Positions 53,886-61,629 of a stretch of 64,000 nt of DNA are shown in pieces; positions within the stretch are counted from its first letter, which is position 1, and each line of letters opens with the position of its first letter. Both the position numbers and the translations under genes were made by a program. This DNA is from Psychroserpens ponticola (GTDB lineage: Bacteria > Bacteroidota > Bacteroidia > Flavobacteriales > Flavobacteriaceae): contig NZ_CP116221.1 of assembly GCF_023556315.2 (NCBI RefSeq), forward strand, positions 3,920,001 to 3,984,000, in the 5' to 3' direction. The notes below the pieces were generated by a model that had not been told where the DNA came from, did no database searches, and saw only the letters and a program-made list of their open reading frames with translations.

Positions 53886-53958
53886 TCATTCCGCGAAAGC
53901 AGGAATCCAAATAAAACCAATATTTTAAATTAAAAGATTCTTGCCTTTGCAGGAATGA
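53886..53958. repeat. REP-like inverted repeat between sufC and sufD
   Basis: Two arms of 22-23 nt, TCATTCCGCGAAAGCAGGAATC and the reverse complement of GATTCTTGCCTTTGCAGGAATGA, match at most positions around a 28-nt AT-rich centre. Each arm also contains ATTCC/GGAAT internally. It is of the TCATTCCTGCGAAAGCAGGAATC type found dispersed in many bacteria. It fills almost all of the 85-nt sufC-sufD gap and may stabilise or attenuate the mRNA. Confidence 0.65.
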
Positions 53959-53967
53959 TAGAAAGAA

Positions 53968-55281
53968 ATGGATTTAAAAGATAAATTAGTGTCGTCATTT
54001 ATGGCATTCGAGAACATGGTAGATATAGATGCTCCGGTTCATGATGTTCGTAGTGAAGCAATACGAGTATTTGAAAATAAAGGTTTTCCTACTAAACGTG
54101 ATGAAGCTTGGAAATATACATCTCTTAATAGTGTATTAAAACATGATTATAGTGTGTTTCCAAAAAAGGAAAATGAATTAGAGCATCGCGATATAAAAAA
54201 GTATTTTATTCACGATATAGATAGCTATAAGATTGTTTTTATCGATGGAAAATATGCATCACACTTGTCACAAACAACACATGATGGTATTGATGTATGT
54301 TTAATGTCTGCTGCTTTATCAAAACCAAAATATAGAATTCTTATTGAAAATTATTTCAATAAAGCTGCGACAAAAGATAGTTTATCTTCATTAAACACTG
54401 CGTTTTCTCAAGAAGGCGCTTACATTCATATTCCAAAGAATAAAATAGTTGAAAAACCAATTCAAATTTTGCATTTTTCTACTGGAAATGAATCGGCTTT
54501 AATGTTGCAACCTCGTAACTTAATTGTTGTTGATGAAAATGCACATGTTCAAATAATTGAACGCCATCAAAGTTTAACAGATAATCCTGTGTTAACTAAC
54601 AGTGTCACAGAAATTTTTGCAAATAAACGTGCTATAGTTGATTATTATAAAATTCAGAACGATAAGAAAAGTGCTTCACTTATTGATAATACATTCGTAA
54701 AACAAAAACGAGAAAGCCATGCCTCTGTGCATACATTTTCTTTTGGTGGAAAATTAACACGAAATAATCTTAACTTTTATCAAGAAGGTGAACGTATTGA
54801 TTCTACATTAAATGGTGTTACGATTATTGGTGATAAACAACATGTAGATCATAATACATTAGTGCATCATATTGAACCTAACTGTGAAAGTCATCAAGAT
54901 TATAAAGGTATTTTTTCAGATAAATCAACTGGTGTTTTTAATGGAAAAGTCTATGTAAATAAAGAAGCACAGAAGACAAACGCCTTTCAATCTAATAACA
55001 ATATTTTGTTGAGTGATCAAGCGTCAATAAATACAAAACCTCAGTTGGAAATTTTTGCAGATGATGTAAAATGCTCTCATGGTTGTACTATTGGTCAGTT
55101 AGACGAAAGTGCAATGTTTTATATGCGTTCTAGAGGAATTCCAGAAAAAGAAGCGAAAGCATTACTTATGTTTGCATTTAGTAATAATGTTTTAAATTCG
55201 GTTAAAATACCTGAAATCAAAAAGCGTATTACTAAGATTATAGCTAATAAGTTAGGTGTTAATTTAGGGTTTGATCTTTAA
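53968..55281 (+). CDS. sufD: Fe-S cluster assembly protein SufD
   Basis: SufB paralogue of SufBC2D (437 aa). Motifs: TKRDEAWKYTSL near the N-terminus, VDHNTLVHHIEPNCESHQDYKGIF, NAFQSNNNILLS, and VKCSHGCTIGQLDESAMFYMRSRGIP (conserved Cys and His). It helps SufB to hold the nascent cluster and take up iron. Its stop is overlapped tail to tail by a reverse-strand gene over 23 bp. Confidence 0.96.
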   Translation: MDLKDKLVSSFMAFENMVDIDAPVHDVRSEAIRVFENKGFPTKRDEAWKYTSLNSVLKHDYSVFPKKENELEHRDIKKYFIHDIDSYKIVFIDGKYASHLSQTTHDGIDVCLMSAALSKPKYRILIENYFNKAATKDSLSSLNTAFSQEGAYIHIPKNKIVEKPIQILHFSTGNESALMLQPRNLIVVDENAHVQIIERHQSLTDNPVLTNSVTEIFANKRAIVDYYKIQNDKKSASLIDNTFVKQKRESHASVHTFSFGGKLTRNNLNFYQEGERIDSTLNGVTIIGDKQHVDHNTLVHHIEPNCESHQDYKGIFSDKSTGVFNGKVYVNKEAQKTNAFQSNNNILLSDQASINTKPQLEIFADDVKCSHGCTIGQLDESAMFYMRSRGIPEKEAKALLMFAFSNNVLNSVKIPEIKKRITKIIANKLGVNLGFDL

Positions 55282-55462
55282 GTTTAGTTTGCTCTTGCTG
55301 ATACTTTTGATAAAAATATGCAGGAATCAATCCGAAATTTAAAAACAGAAAGCCAACAAAAACAATAATTCCTCTGTAAGGCCAAGATAAAAATTCAAAC
55401 ATGGCTCCAATACCTAATGTAAAGAAGCTTAAAAAGCCTAAAATGTAAAATGATTTTTTCAT
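55259..55462 (-). CDS. Small two-helix membrane protein of the PadR cassette (67 aa)
   Basis: Two hydrophobic helices (about 5-25 and 30-50) joined by FLSWPYRG; the second ends in LIPAYFYQKY. The same pattern (NWPYANAW...ILPIHFYAKY) forms the C-terminal membrane part of the gene 12 nt upstream, so the two are related. The helix-WPY-helix pattern also resembles the hairpin of GldL-like proteins. Unknown function; it overlaps the end of sufD by 23 bp. Confidence 0.6.
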   Translation of the reverse strand: MKKSFYILGFLSFFTLGIGAMFEFLSWPYRGIIVFVGFLFLNFGLIPAYFYQKYQQEQTKLKDQTLN

Positions 55463-55473
55463 GTGAAATTGTA

Positions 55474-55902
55474 TTAAGAAAATTTATGGATTGATTTTTT
55501 GTATTTAGCATAAAAATGAATGGGAAGTATCGCCAAAACGGTAACTAATATCGCACAAAGCAACCATGCATTAGCATAAGGCCAATTCATCATTTGAAAC
55601 ACTAAACTCGTGACTAAAAATAAAATGACTAAAAACCCGAAGGAAAATTTTAATTTGTTAATCGTAATTATTTGTTTAGCAAATTTTTGATAATTGGTTT
55701 CTAATTGAAGATTTTGAAAACTAGCATAACCTCCAAACTTTTGAAGCGCTTCTTGAAATAAGGAATCAAAATCACCAGAACCCTTTGATTCAATATAAGT
55801 ACATATGTGATCTAATAAGTCTTCTCTCAAATCTTCAGATTTCACACCATAAAGCTTTAAATTTCTTTCTATGAATTCAATTTGTTTGTCAGATAATATC
55901 AT
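55474..55902 (-). CDS. PadR-associated membrane protein with HAAS-like N-terminus (142 aa)
   Basis: The N-terminal 60 residues (KQIEFIERNLKLYGV, REDLLDHICTYIE, EALQKFGG) look like the helical HAAS/DUF1700-type domain that commonly accompanies PadR regulators. The C-terminal half has two membrane helices with NWPYANAW between them. It overlaps the PadR stop by four bases (ATGA), so the two are translationally coupled; it may sense the membrane or envelope and signal to the regulator. Confidence 0.75.
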   Translation of the reverse strand: MILSDKQIEFIERNLKLYGVKSEDLREDLLDHICTYIESKGSGDFDSLFQEALQKFGGYASFQNLQLETNYQKFAKQIITINKLKFSFGFLVILFLVTSLVFQMMNWPYANAWLLCAILVTVLAILPIHFYAKYKKSIHKFS

Positions 55903-56237
55903 AATTTTTGGATTTCAGAATTAAAAATTATTTGAAGTGTATCTATAAAATCGTTTATTTCTTTAGTAACATCAGTAACCATTTGTTTCCCTTCTCTGGT
56001 CACTTTATAATACTTTCTTACACGCTTGCCTATAAAAACTTTTTCAGTGTCTAAAACACCTTTGGCTTCTAACTTATGTAGTATTGGATATAAAGCACCT
56101 TCAGAGATATCAATTTTGCCAGAGGTCAATTTTTTTACCTCTTGTGTAATTTCATAACCATACATTTTGTCTCTGCTATTAATAAGTTTTAAAATGATAG
56201 GTTGTAATGTTCCTTTTGTGAGTTCTTTGCTATACAT
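55899..56237 (-). CDS. PadR-family transcriptional regulator
   Basis: A 112-residue winged-helix regulator. The core DKMYGYEITQEVKKLTSGKIDISEGALYPILHKLEAKG shows the winged HTH, and VRKYYKVTREGK is the wing. The start used is MYSKELTKGT at 56237, four bases after a perfect -7 box; an upstream ATG would lie inside the promoter. An inverted repeat over its promoter (56247-56267) is a probable autoregulatory operator. The cassette stands in reverse orientation between sufD and sufS. Confidence 0.9.
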   Translation of the reverse strand: MYSKELTKGTLQPIILKLINSRDKMYGYEITQEVKKLTSGKIDISEGALYPILHKLEAKGVLDTEKVFIGKRVRKYYKVTREGKQMVTDVTKEINDFIDTLQIIFNSEIQKL

Positions 56238-56241
56238 TTTA

Positions 56242-56249
56242 CAAATATA
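56242..56249 (-). promoter_or_regulatory. -7 box of padR, 4 nt before ATG
   Basis: TATATTTG on the minus strand ends at 56242; the ATG begins at 56237. It overlaps the first arm of the operator-like palindrome. Confidence 0.5.
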
Positions 56250-56267
56250 CATTTTATTTAAATGTAT
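56247..56267. promoter_or_regulatory. Probable PadR operator
   Basis: ATACATTT-TATTT-AAATGTAT: perfect eight-base arms around a five-base centre, overlapping the padR promoter. The left half ATACATTTTA is repeated directly at 56232. The AT-rich ATAC/ATGT arms fit PadR-type sites. It is about 70 bp from the sufS promoter, so sufS control is also possible. Confidence 0.55.
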
Positions 56268-56332
56268 TGGAATAAAATATTAAAAAAAATATAAGTTTCG
56301 TTTTCTGAATACCTTTTTAACCAAACATCTCG

Positions 56333-56340
56333 TAACTTTG
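56333..56340 (+). promoter_or_regulatory. -7 box of sufS, 5 nt before ATG
   Basis: TAACTTTG, perfect TAnnTTTG, ends at 56340; the sufS ATG begins at 56346. It suggests a separate, leaderless transcript for sufS onward. Confidence 0.5.
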
Positions 56341-56345
56341 CATCT

Positions 56346-57560
56346 ATGTTAAACGTCGATAAAATAAGAGGAGATTTTCCAATTTTAAACCGAAAGGTTA
56401 ATGGGAAACCTTTGGTCTATTTTGATAATGCTGCAACGTCGCAAACACCACAACAAGTGATTGATGCTATTGTAGATTATTATTCTAATTATAACGCTAA
56501 TATTCATAGAGGTGTTCATACTTTAAGTCAGGAAGCAACAGATTTATATGAACAAGCACGTATTAAAATCCAAAAACATTTTAATGCAAAATACAGTTAT
56601 GAAATCATCATGACGTCTGGAACAACACATAGTATCAATCTGGTCGCAAATGGGTTTTCGTCGTTATTAAAAAAAGGTGACGAAATCATAGTTTCTGCAT
56701 TAGAGCATCATAGTAATATTGTGCCTTGGCAAATGTTATGTGAGCGAACAGGAGCTATCTTAAAAGTCATTCCTATGAATGAAGATGGCGAATTAATCCT
56801 AAGTGAGTATGAAACTTTATTGTCTGAAAAAACAAAGCTAGTTTTCGTTAATCATATTTCAAATGCATTAGGCACCATAAATCCTATTAAAACTATTATT
56901 GATAAAGCGCATCAAGTTGGCGCAGCTGTTTTAGTTGATGGTGCGCAAGCTTGTCCGCATTTAGTGCCAGATGTTCAAGCTTTAGATGTCGATTTTTATG
57001 TGGCTTCTGCTCATAAAATTTGTGGGCCAACAGGCGTTGGAATGTTATATGGAAAAGAAGAATGGTTAAACAAATTACCACCTTATCAAGGAGGAGGTGA
57101 AATGATTGCTGAGGTCACTTTTGAAAAAACAACTTATGCCAATTTGCCTCATAAGTTTGAAGCTGGAACACCAAATATTTGTGGAGGCATTGCGTTTGGA
57201 ACTGCTCTAGATTATATGAATGCCATTGGTTTTGATTCCATTGAAGCTTATGAAAAAGAGCTTTTAGAGTATGGAACACAAGAACTTTTAAAGATTGAAG
57301 GCTTAAAAATTTATGGAACTTCAGTACAGAAAACCTCAGTAATCTCTTTTAATATTGAAGGTATACATCCATACGATATTGGAACAATATTAGATAAAAT
57401 GGGAATTGCAGTTCGTACAGGACATCATTGTGCACAACCCATTATGGATTTCTATAACATTCCAGGAACAGTAAGAGCATCCTTTGCATTTTATAATACT
57501 AAAGCCGAAATAGATGCTTTAGTTTCGGGTGTGAAAAAGGCAAAAATGATGCTGGCTTAA
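56346..57560 (+). CDS. sufS: Cysteine desulfurase SufS
   Basis: A PLP enzyme that takes sulfur from cysteine for Fe-S assembly (404 aa). YFDNAATSQTPQ at the start, EHHSNIVPW with the PLP-stacking His, DGAQACPH, the Schiff-base Lys in ASAHKICGPTGVGMLYG, and the persulfide Cys in RTGHHCAQPIM. It works with the SufE encoded two genes further on. It is separated from sufD by the reverse PadR cassette. Confidence 0.97.
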   Translation: MLNVDKIRGDFPILNRKVNGKPLVYFDNAATSQTPQQVIDAIVDYYSNYNANIHRGVHTLSQEATDLYEQARIKIQKHFNAKYSYEIIMTSGTTHSINLVANGFSSLLKKGDEIIVSALEHHSNIVPWQMLCERTGAILKVIPMNEDGELILSEYETLLSEKTKLVFVNHISNALGTINPIKTIIDKAHQVGAAVLVDGAQACPHLVPDVQALDVDFYVASAHKICGPTGVGMLYGKEEWLNKLPPYQGGGEMIAEVTFEKTTYANLPHKFEAGTPNICGGIAFGTALDYMNAIGFDSIEAYEKELLEYGTQELLKIEGLKIYGTSVQKTSVISFNIEGIHPYDIGTILDKMGIAVRTGHHCAQPIMDFYNIPGTVRASFAFYNTKAEIDALVSGVKKAKMMLA

Positions 57561-57612
57561 AGTTTGGCTTCTTTTTTGTATTATTATAAGTAAACTATAA
57601 AACTTTAAAGCC

Positions 57613-58431
57613 ATGAAACATTTAGCAATATTAATAAGTCTTATTATATTAAAGTCTTGCGGAAGCTCAAATGATATCGCAAGTTTAAATAAGTCAACAG
57701 ACATGATTACCAACGAAATAATTAAAGGCACCTATGTTTTAGAGCAATTGGATACTATTGAAGTTACTAATGATAAACTCACTTTAGAGTTCGATTCTAA
57801 AACAAATAGAGTTTCAGGTTTTGCAGGTTGTAATCGATTTTTTGGAACTTATACAACAAATGGCAATACTATTTCTTTTTCTGAATTAGGAGCTACTAGA
57901 ATGATATGTCAGGAAGAAGTGAATAAAAAGGAACATTTGTTTTTTCAAACAATGACTAAAGTGAATGCGTTTGAATTATCAAACGGAGAATTAAGTCTTA
58001 AAAAGAATGAAACGGTCTTGATAAGCGCGACTAAAAATAAGACGTCTCAATTGCGACAAGCTGAGACAAAAATTAACATCTTATATAGAGCATCAACCAG
58101 AGGTTTTTTCGAAGCTATATGGATTGAAGGCAATGTGCTGAAATATACAAAGGATAGAAATTTGAAAGAAACTAGTATATACAAATTGTCTGATGAACAA
58201 CTTTCAGACCTTATGTCTCTTTATAACGATTTAGATGTTGAGTCAATACCTTCAATAGAGCCACCATCAAAAACGTTTCAGTATGATGCAGCAGCAATGG
58301 CAACCTTAACGATTGTATTAAATGAAAAAGAGTATGTTTCAAATGGATTTGACCATGGGAATCCGCCTAAACCTTTTGCATTGTTTGTTGGTAAACTATT
58401 ATCTGTAAAGGAAACAATGGTTAAACAATAG
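57613..58431 (+). CDS. META-domain lipoprotein (272 aa)
   Basis: A lipoprotein (lipobox LKSCGSS, Cys at about 16) with one META domain at about 37-130, including GFAGCNRFFGTY and ATRMICQEE. The C-terminal half (about 150-272) has no clear family. META proteins are linked to heat-shock or antibiotic response but without known mechanism. It lies between sufS and sufE, 52 nt from each, so it joins the second half of the SUF locus. Confidence 0.83.
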   Translation: MKHLAILISLIILKSCGSSNDIASLNKSTDMITNEIIKGTYVLEQLDTIEVTNDKLTLEFDSKTNRVSGFAGCNRFFGTYTTNGNTISFSELGATRMICQEEVNKKEHLFFQTMTKVNAFELSNGELSLKKNETVLISATKNKTSQLRQAETKINILYRASTRGFFEAIWIEGNVLKYTKDRNLKETSIYKLSDEQLSDLMSLYNDLDVESIPSIEPPSKTFQYDAAAMATLTIVLNEKEYVSNGFDHGNPPKPFALFVGKLLSVKETMVKQ

Positions 58432-58483
58432 AGATATTGTATTTTTGTAATACGGTTTCTTAAAGCTTAATTAAAGAAGAAAA

Positions 58484-58906
58484 ATGACGATTACAGAGAT
58501 AAAAGATGAAATCATTGAGGAGTTTGCAATGTTTGAAGATTGGGAAGAGCGTTACCAATATATGATTGATCTTGGTAAAACCTTACCATTAATTGATGAG
58601 CAGTATAAAACAGAAGACAACATCATAAAAGGATGCCAAAGTAAAGTTTGGGTACATGCCGATTTGAAGGACAATAAAATAGCATTCACAGCAGATAGTG
58701 ATGCGATTATTACCAAAGGTATCATCGCTATTTTAATTCGAGTATTTTCTAATCAGCATCCAAAAGATATTATTGAGGCAGATACTAGTTTTATAGATCA
58801 AATAGGATTAAAAGAGCATTTATCACCTACAAGAGCGAATGGTTTAGTTAGTATGATAAAGCAAATCAAAATGTATGCAATTGCATACCAAACACAATTA
58901 AATTAG
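58484..58906 (+). CDS. sufE: SufE-like sulfur acceptor
   Basis: A 140-residue SufE protein. It takes the persulfide from SufS via the Cys in IIKGCQSKVWVHAD (about 50). Other family blocks are WEERYQYMIDLGKTLP and ISPTRANG-like LSPTRANGLVSMI. The next gene starts 6 nt after its stop. Confidence 0.95.
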   Translation: MTITEIKDEIIEEFAMFEDWEERYQYMIDLGKTLPLIDEQYKTEDNIIKGCQSKVWVHADLKDNKIAFTADSDAIITKGIIAILIRVFSNQHPKDIIEADTSFIDQIGLKEHLSPTRANGLVSMIKQIKMYAIAYQTQLN

Positions 58907-58912
58907 TTCAAG

Positions 58913-59239
58913 ATGAGCGAAACAACAATAGACACGAATCTCTTAGGTGAAAAAATAGTAAGAGTATTAAAAACGATTTTCGATCCAGAAATTCCTGTAG
59001 ATATATATGAGTTAGGACTTATTTACGACGTATTCGTTAATGAAGATTATGAAGTTAAAATTTTAATGACCTTAACAACACCAAATTGTCCAGTTGCAGA
59101 AACACTTCCATTAGAAGTTGAAGAAAAAGTAAAATCTTTAAATGATGTGAAAACTGCTGAAGTTGAAATCACTTTTGATCCACCTTGGACTCAAGATTTA
59201 ATGAGTGAAGAAGCAAAACTAGAATTAGGAATGCTATAA
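58913..59239 (+). CDS. SUF-associated DUF59 protein (SufT/MIP18-like)
   Basis: A 108-residue MIP18/DUF59 protein. DPEIPVDIYELGLIYDV and the Cys in LTTPNCPVAETLP are family hallmarks. In other bacteria, SufT-like members help to load Fe-S clusters on target proteins. The position between sufE and DUF2480 supports that role. Confidence 0.9.
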   Translation: MSETTIDTNLLGEKIVRVLKTIFDPEIPVDIYELGLIYDVFVNEDYEVKILMTLTTPNCPVAETLPLEVEEKVKSLNDVKTAEVEITFDPPWTQDLMSEEAKLELGML

Positions 59240-59251
59240 GCTAATTACAAA

Positions 59252-59761
59252 ATGGCAGACGAGATCATAAATAGAGTTGCACAAAGCAAACTTGTTGTTA
59301 TTGATTTAGAAGATTTTTATCCTCAAGGAGAACGTGTGTTATTTGATATTAAAGATTGGCTTTATGAAGGATTTGTGCTTCGTGAAAAAGACTTTAGACA
59401 TCATGTTAAGGAGCATGACTGGTCGCAATATAAAAATCAATATGTCGCACTAATTTGTTCCACTGATGCTATTATTCCAGCTTGGGCTTATATGTTAATT
59501 ACTATTGAGTTAGCTTCGTATTCTAAAAAGACGATAATTGGTGATTTAAACACTCTAGAGACTTCGATTTATCAAAGTATTATTAATGGTTTAGACCTAG
59601 ATTCTTATCAAGAAAAACCCATTATTATCAAAGGCTGTTCTAACAAGCCTGTACCAGAAAATGCCTATATTTTACTTACTGAAGTATTACAACCAATAGC
59701 AAAGTCTATTATGTATGGAGAAGCCTGCTCTTCTGTTCCTCTTTTTAAAAAGAAAAAATAA
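59252..59761 (+). CDS. DUF2480 family protein (169 aa)
   Basis: A soluble protein of a Bacteroidota-specific family without known function. Recognised by VVIDLEDFYPQGERVLFDIK and IPAWAYMLI. It has three well-spaced Cys (ICSTDAI, KGCSNKPVP, GEACSSVP). Last gene of the SUF locus, 12 nt after the DUF59 gene; its constant place here suggests a part in Fe-S metabolism. Confidence 0.88.
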   Translation: MADEIINRVAQSKLVVIDLEDFYPQGERVLFDIKDWLYEGFVLREKDFRHHVKEHDWSQYKNQYVALICSTDAIIPAWAYMLITIELASYSKKTIIGDLNTLETSIYQSIINGLDLDSYQEKPIIIKGCSNKPVPENAYILLTEVLQPIAKSIMYGEACSSVPLFKKKK

Positions 59762-59835
59762 TTCTGAATAACTGTGACCCATTAAATTAAAATGTGTCAA
59801 AGACTATATAAAAATATGCTAATTTGTATAATTTG

Positions 59836-59867
59836 TTGGTGTTCAATTTTCTAATAAATTATATTTG
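59836..59867 (+). promoter_or_regulatory. Promoter of the DUF3078 gene (TTG-N21-TATATTTG)
   Basis: TTG at 59836-59838, 21 nt, TATATTTG at 59860-59867. An in-frame ATG at 59865 falls inside the -7 box, so the real start is the ATG at 59898. Confidence 0.7.
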
Positions 59868-59897
59868 CATTTAATAATAAATTTTAAAATTAAAAAA

Positions 59898-60806
59898 ATG
59901 ACTAAAAGATTACTTTTAACTTCTGTTTTGATGTTATCAATGGTGTTTAGTTTTTCTCAAACTAAGGAAGAACTACAAACTCAAAAAGCAGAAAAACAAG
60001 CAGTAGCTGATGCCGCTCAAGCTGAAGCAGATGCGTTGCAAGCACAAATCGATGCGTTGCCAGGATGGAGAATAGGTGCATTTGGTACTATTGGTGGAAG
60101 TTTATCAAATTTCAATAATTGGTATTCTCAAGGAGCTCCTAATAATGCTTCTGGAAATATTGGTATAACAGTTAATGGTTATGCCAATTTAATTGAAGAG
60201 AAACATTTCTGGAGAAACTCTTTAACTGCAAATTTAAACTGGGTAAAGTTAGATAATAAAGACACAGATTTAGATGATGGTGATTTCAATCCAACAACAG
60301 ATGTTTTCAGTATTTCTTCTTTATATGGTAGAAATTTAAGCGAAAAATTAGCAGTTTCTACATTAATGGAATACAGAACTACATTATTAGATAACTTTAA
60401 CGATCCAGGATATTTAGATGTTGGTGTTGGTTTTACATGGTTACCAATTGAAAATTTAATTGTAGTAGTTCATCCATTAAACTACAACTTTGTATTTGCT
60501 GATAATGACAATATTTTTGAATCGTCTTTAGGAGCTAAAATTGTTGCAGATTATACAAGACAAATAGGAGCTGTAAATTTTAAATCTAATTTATCTGCTT
60601 TCCAAAGTTATAAAAGTGGAGACTTATCTAACTGGACATGGTCAAACTCTTTCGGTTATACGCTTTGGAAAATGATTGGTGTAGGTTTTGACTTTGGCTT
60701 AAGAAGTAACCAACAAGAAGCAGCAAGCTTTCAAGGTGTTGCTTTAGAAGATGCTGATAATAAATTACAATCATTTTACACTGTTGGTTTGAGCTATAAA
60801 TTTTAA
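59898..60806 (+). CDS. DUF3078 outer-membrane beta-barrel protein
   Basis: An exported protein of 302 aa. Signal peptide about 1-20 (ending FSFSQ), a short Ala/Gln-rich coiled-coil (about 22-52: KEELQTQKAEKQAVADAAQ), then a DUF3078 domain beginning GWRIGAFGTIGGSLSNFNNW. The rest alternates aromatic and polar residues and ends in F (YTVGLSYKF), typical of outer-membrane barrels. The function is unknown; it has a strong promoter and its own terminator, so it is probably abundant. Confidence 0.9.
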   Translation: MTKRLLLTSVLMLSMVFSFSQTKEELQTQKAEKQAVADAAQAEADALQAQIDALPGWRIGAFGTIGGSLSNFNNWYSQGAPNNASGNIGITVNGYANLIEEKHFWRNSLTANLNWVKLDNKDTDLDDGDFNPTTDVFSISSLYGRNLSEKLAVSTLMEYRTTLLDNFNDPGYLDVGVGFTWLPIENLIVVVHPLNYNFVFADNDNIFESSLGAKIVADYTRQIGAVNFKSNLSAFQSYKSGDLSNWTWSNSFGYTLWKMIGVGFDFGLRSNQQEAASFQGVALEDADNKLQSFYTVGLSYKF

Positions 60807-60822
60807 CCCAACTTAAACTCAT

Positions 60823-60859
60823 AAAAAAAGCCTTTTGTAATCTACAAAAGGCTTTTTTT
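60823..60859. terminator. Bidirectional terminator
   Basis: Stem AAAAGCCTTTTGTA / TACAAAAGGCTTTT with a three-base loop and A/T runs on both sides, between convergent genes. Confidence 0.85.
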
Positions 60860-60874
60860 ATAATATAGATATTG

Positions 60875-61567
60875 TTATTCTTTCTTAGGCGTTTTTAATG
60901 CTACTAAAGCATCTTTACTTATTTGTGCTAAATTAAAGTTTGCATCTATAGCAATAGCTTCATCTAATAAACCAATGGCTTGATCAATGTTATCGACTTT
61001 ATTAATATTAAATAAAATAATGGCTTTTAAATAAGTTAAAGCACCTTTCATAGATACCTCATAAGGTTGTTGAGTTTCATAAAACACTTTCTTCATGTCT
61101 GCCTTTACATTAACTAATCCGTAATCAACACTAGCTTTTGCTCCAGCTAAATCTTGTATTTGTGTTTTTAGATCCGCAATTTCATAGGCTAAGTATGAAT
61201 TAGGTTCTTTTTGAAACAATACTTCGTAAAAAACTACAGCGCGTTTAGGCTGGTTTAACGCTTTTAAAGCAAGAGCTTTTACTTCTGTGCTAATAGCTGA
61301 ATCTGTTGCGTTATTGTCAATGCCAACAGTATTTAAAGCCTCTATGTTTCTGCCTTCTGAAACATAAATATAAGCTAAAGTATCTAATCGTTGCTGACTT
61401 GGTTGCAACACATTAAGGTGAGTCATAGCATTAATTACGCCTTGTATATCACCTTGTTCTTTCATTTGTTTATAATAGCTTTCAAAGTGTTTTAGTAATT
61501 CGGATTTTGTTTGCGCTGTCAAGCTCATTGAAGTCATTATCACAACTAGGCAAAGTATTTTTTTCAT
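60875..61567 (-). CDS. Exported TPR-like protein (230 aa)
   Basis: Signal peptide about 1-19 (SMSLTAQ). The rest is alpha-helical with TPR-like pairs: YIYVSEGRNIEALNTV, ALALKALNQPKRAVVFYEVL and AIGLLDEAIAIDANFNLAQ. Probably a periplasmic scaffold; partner unknown. It precedes the Rossmann protein gene by 62 nt on the same strand order. Confidence 0.75.
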   Translation of the reverse strand: MKKILCLVVIMTSMSLTAQTKSELLKHFESYYKQMKEQGDIQGVINAMTHLNVLQPSQQRLDTLAYIYVSEGRNIEALNTVGIDNNATDSAISTEVKALALKALNQPKRAVVFYEVLFQKEPNSYLAYEIADLKTQIQDLAGAKASVDYGLVNVKADMKKVFYETQQPYEVSMKGALTYLKAIILFNINKVDNIDQAIGLLDEAIAIDANFNLAQISKDALVALKTPKKE

Positions 61568-61629
61568 CTTCTTAATTATTTAATGTGTCAAAACTAAAAA
61601 AATAAACAAAACAGTGTCTTAAAAAGATG

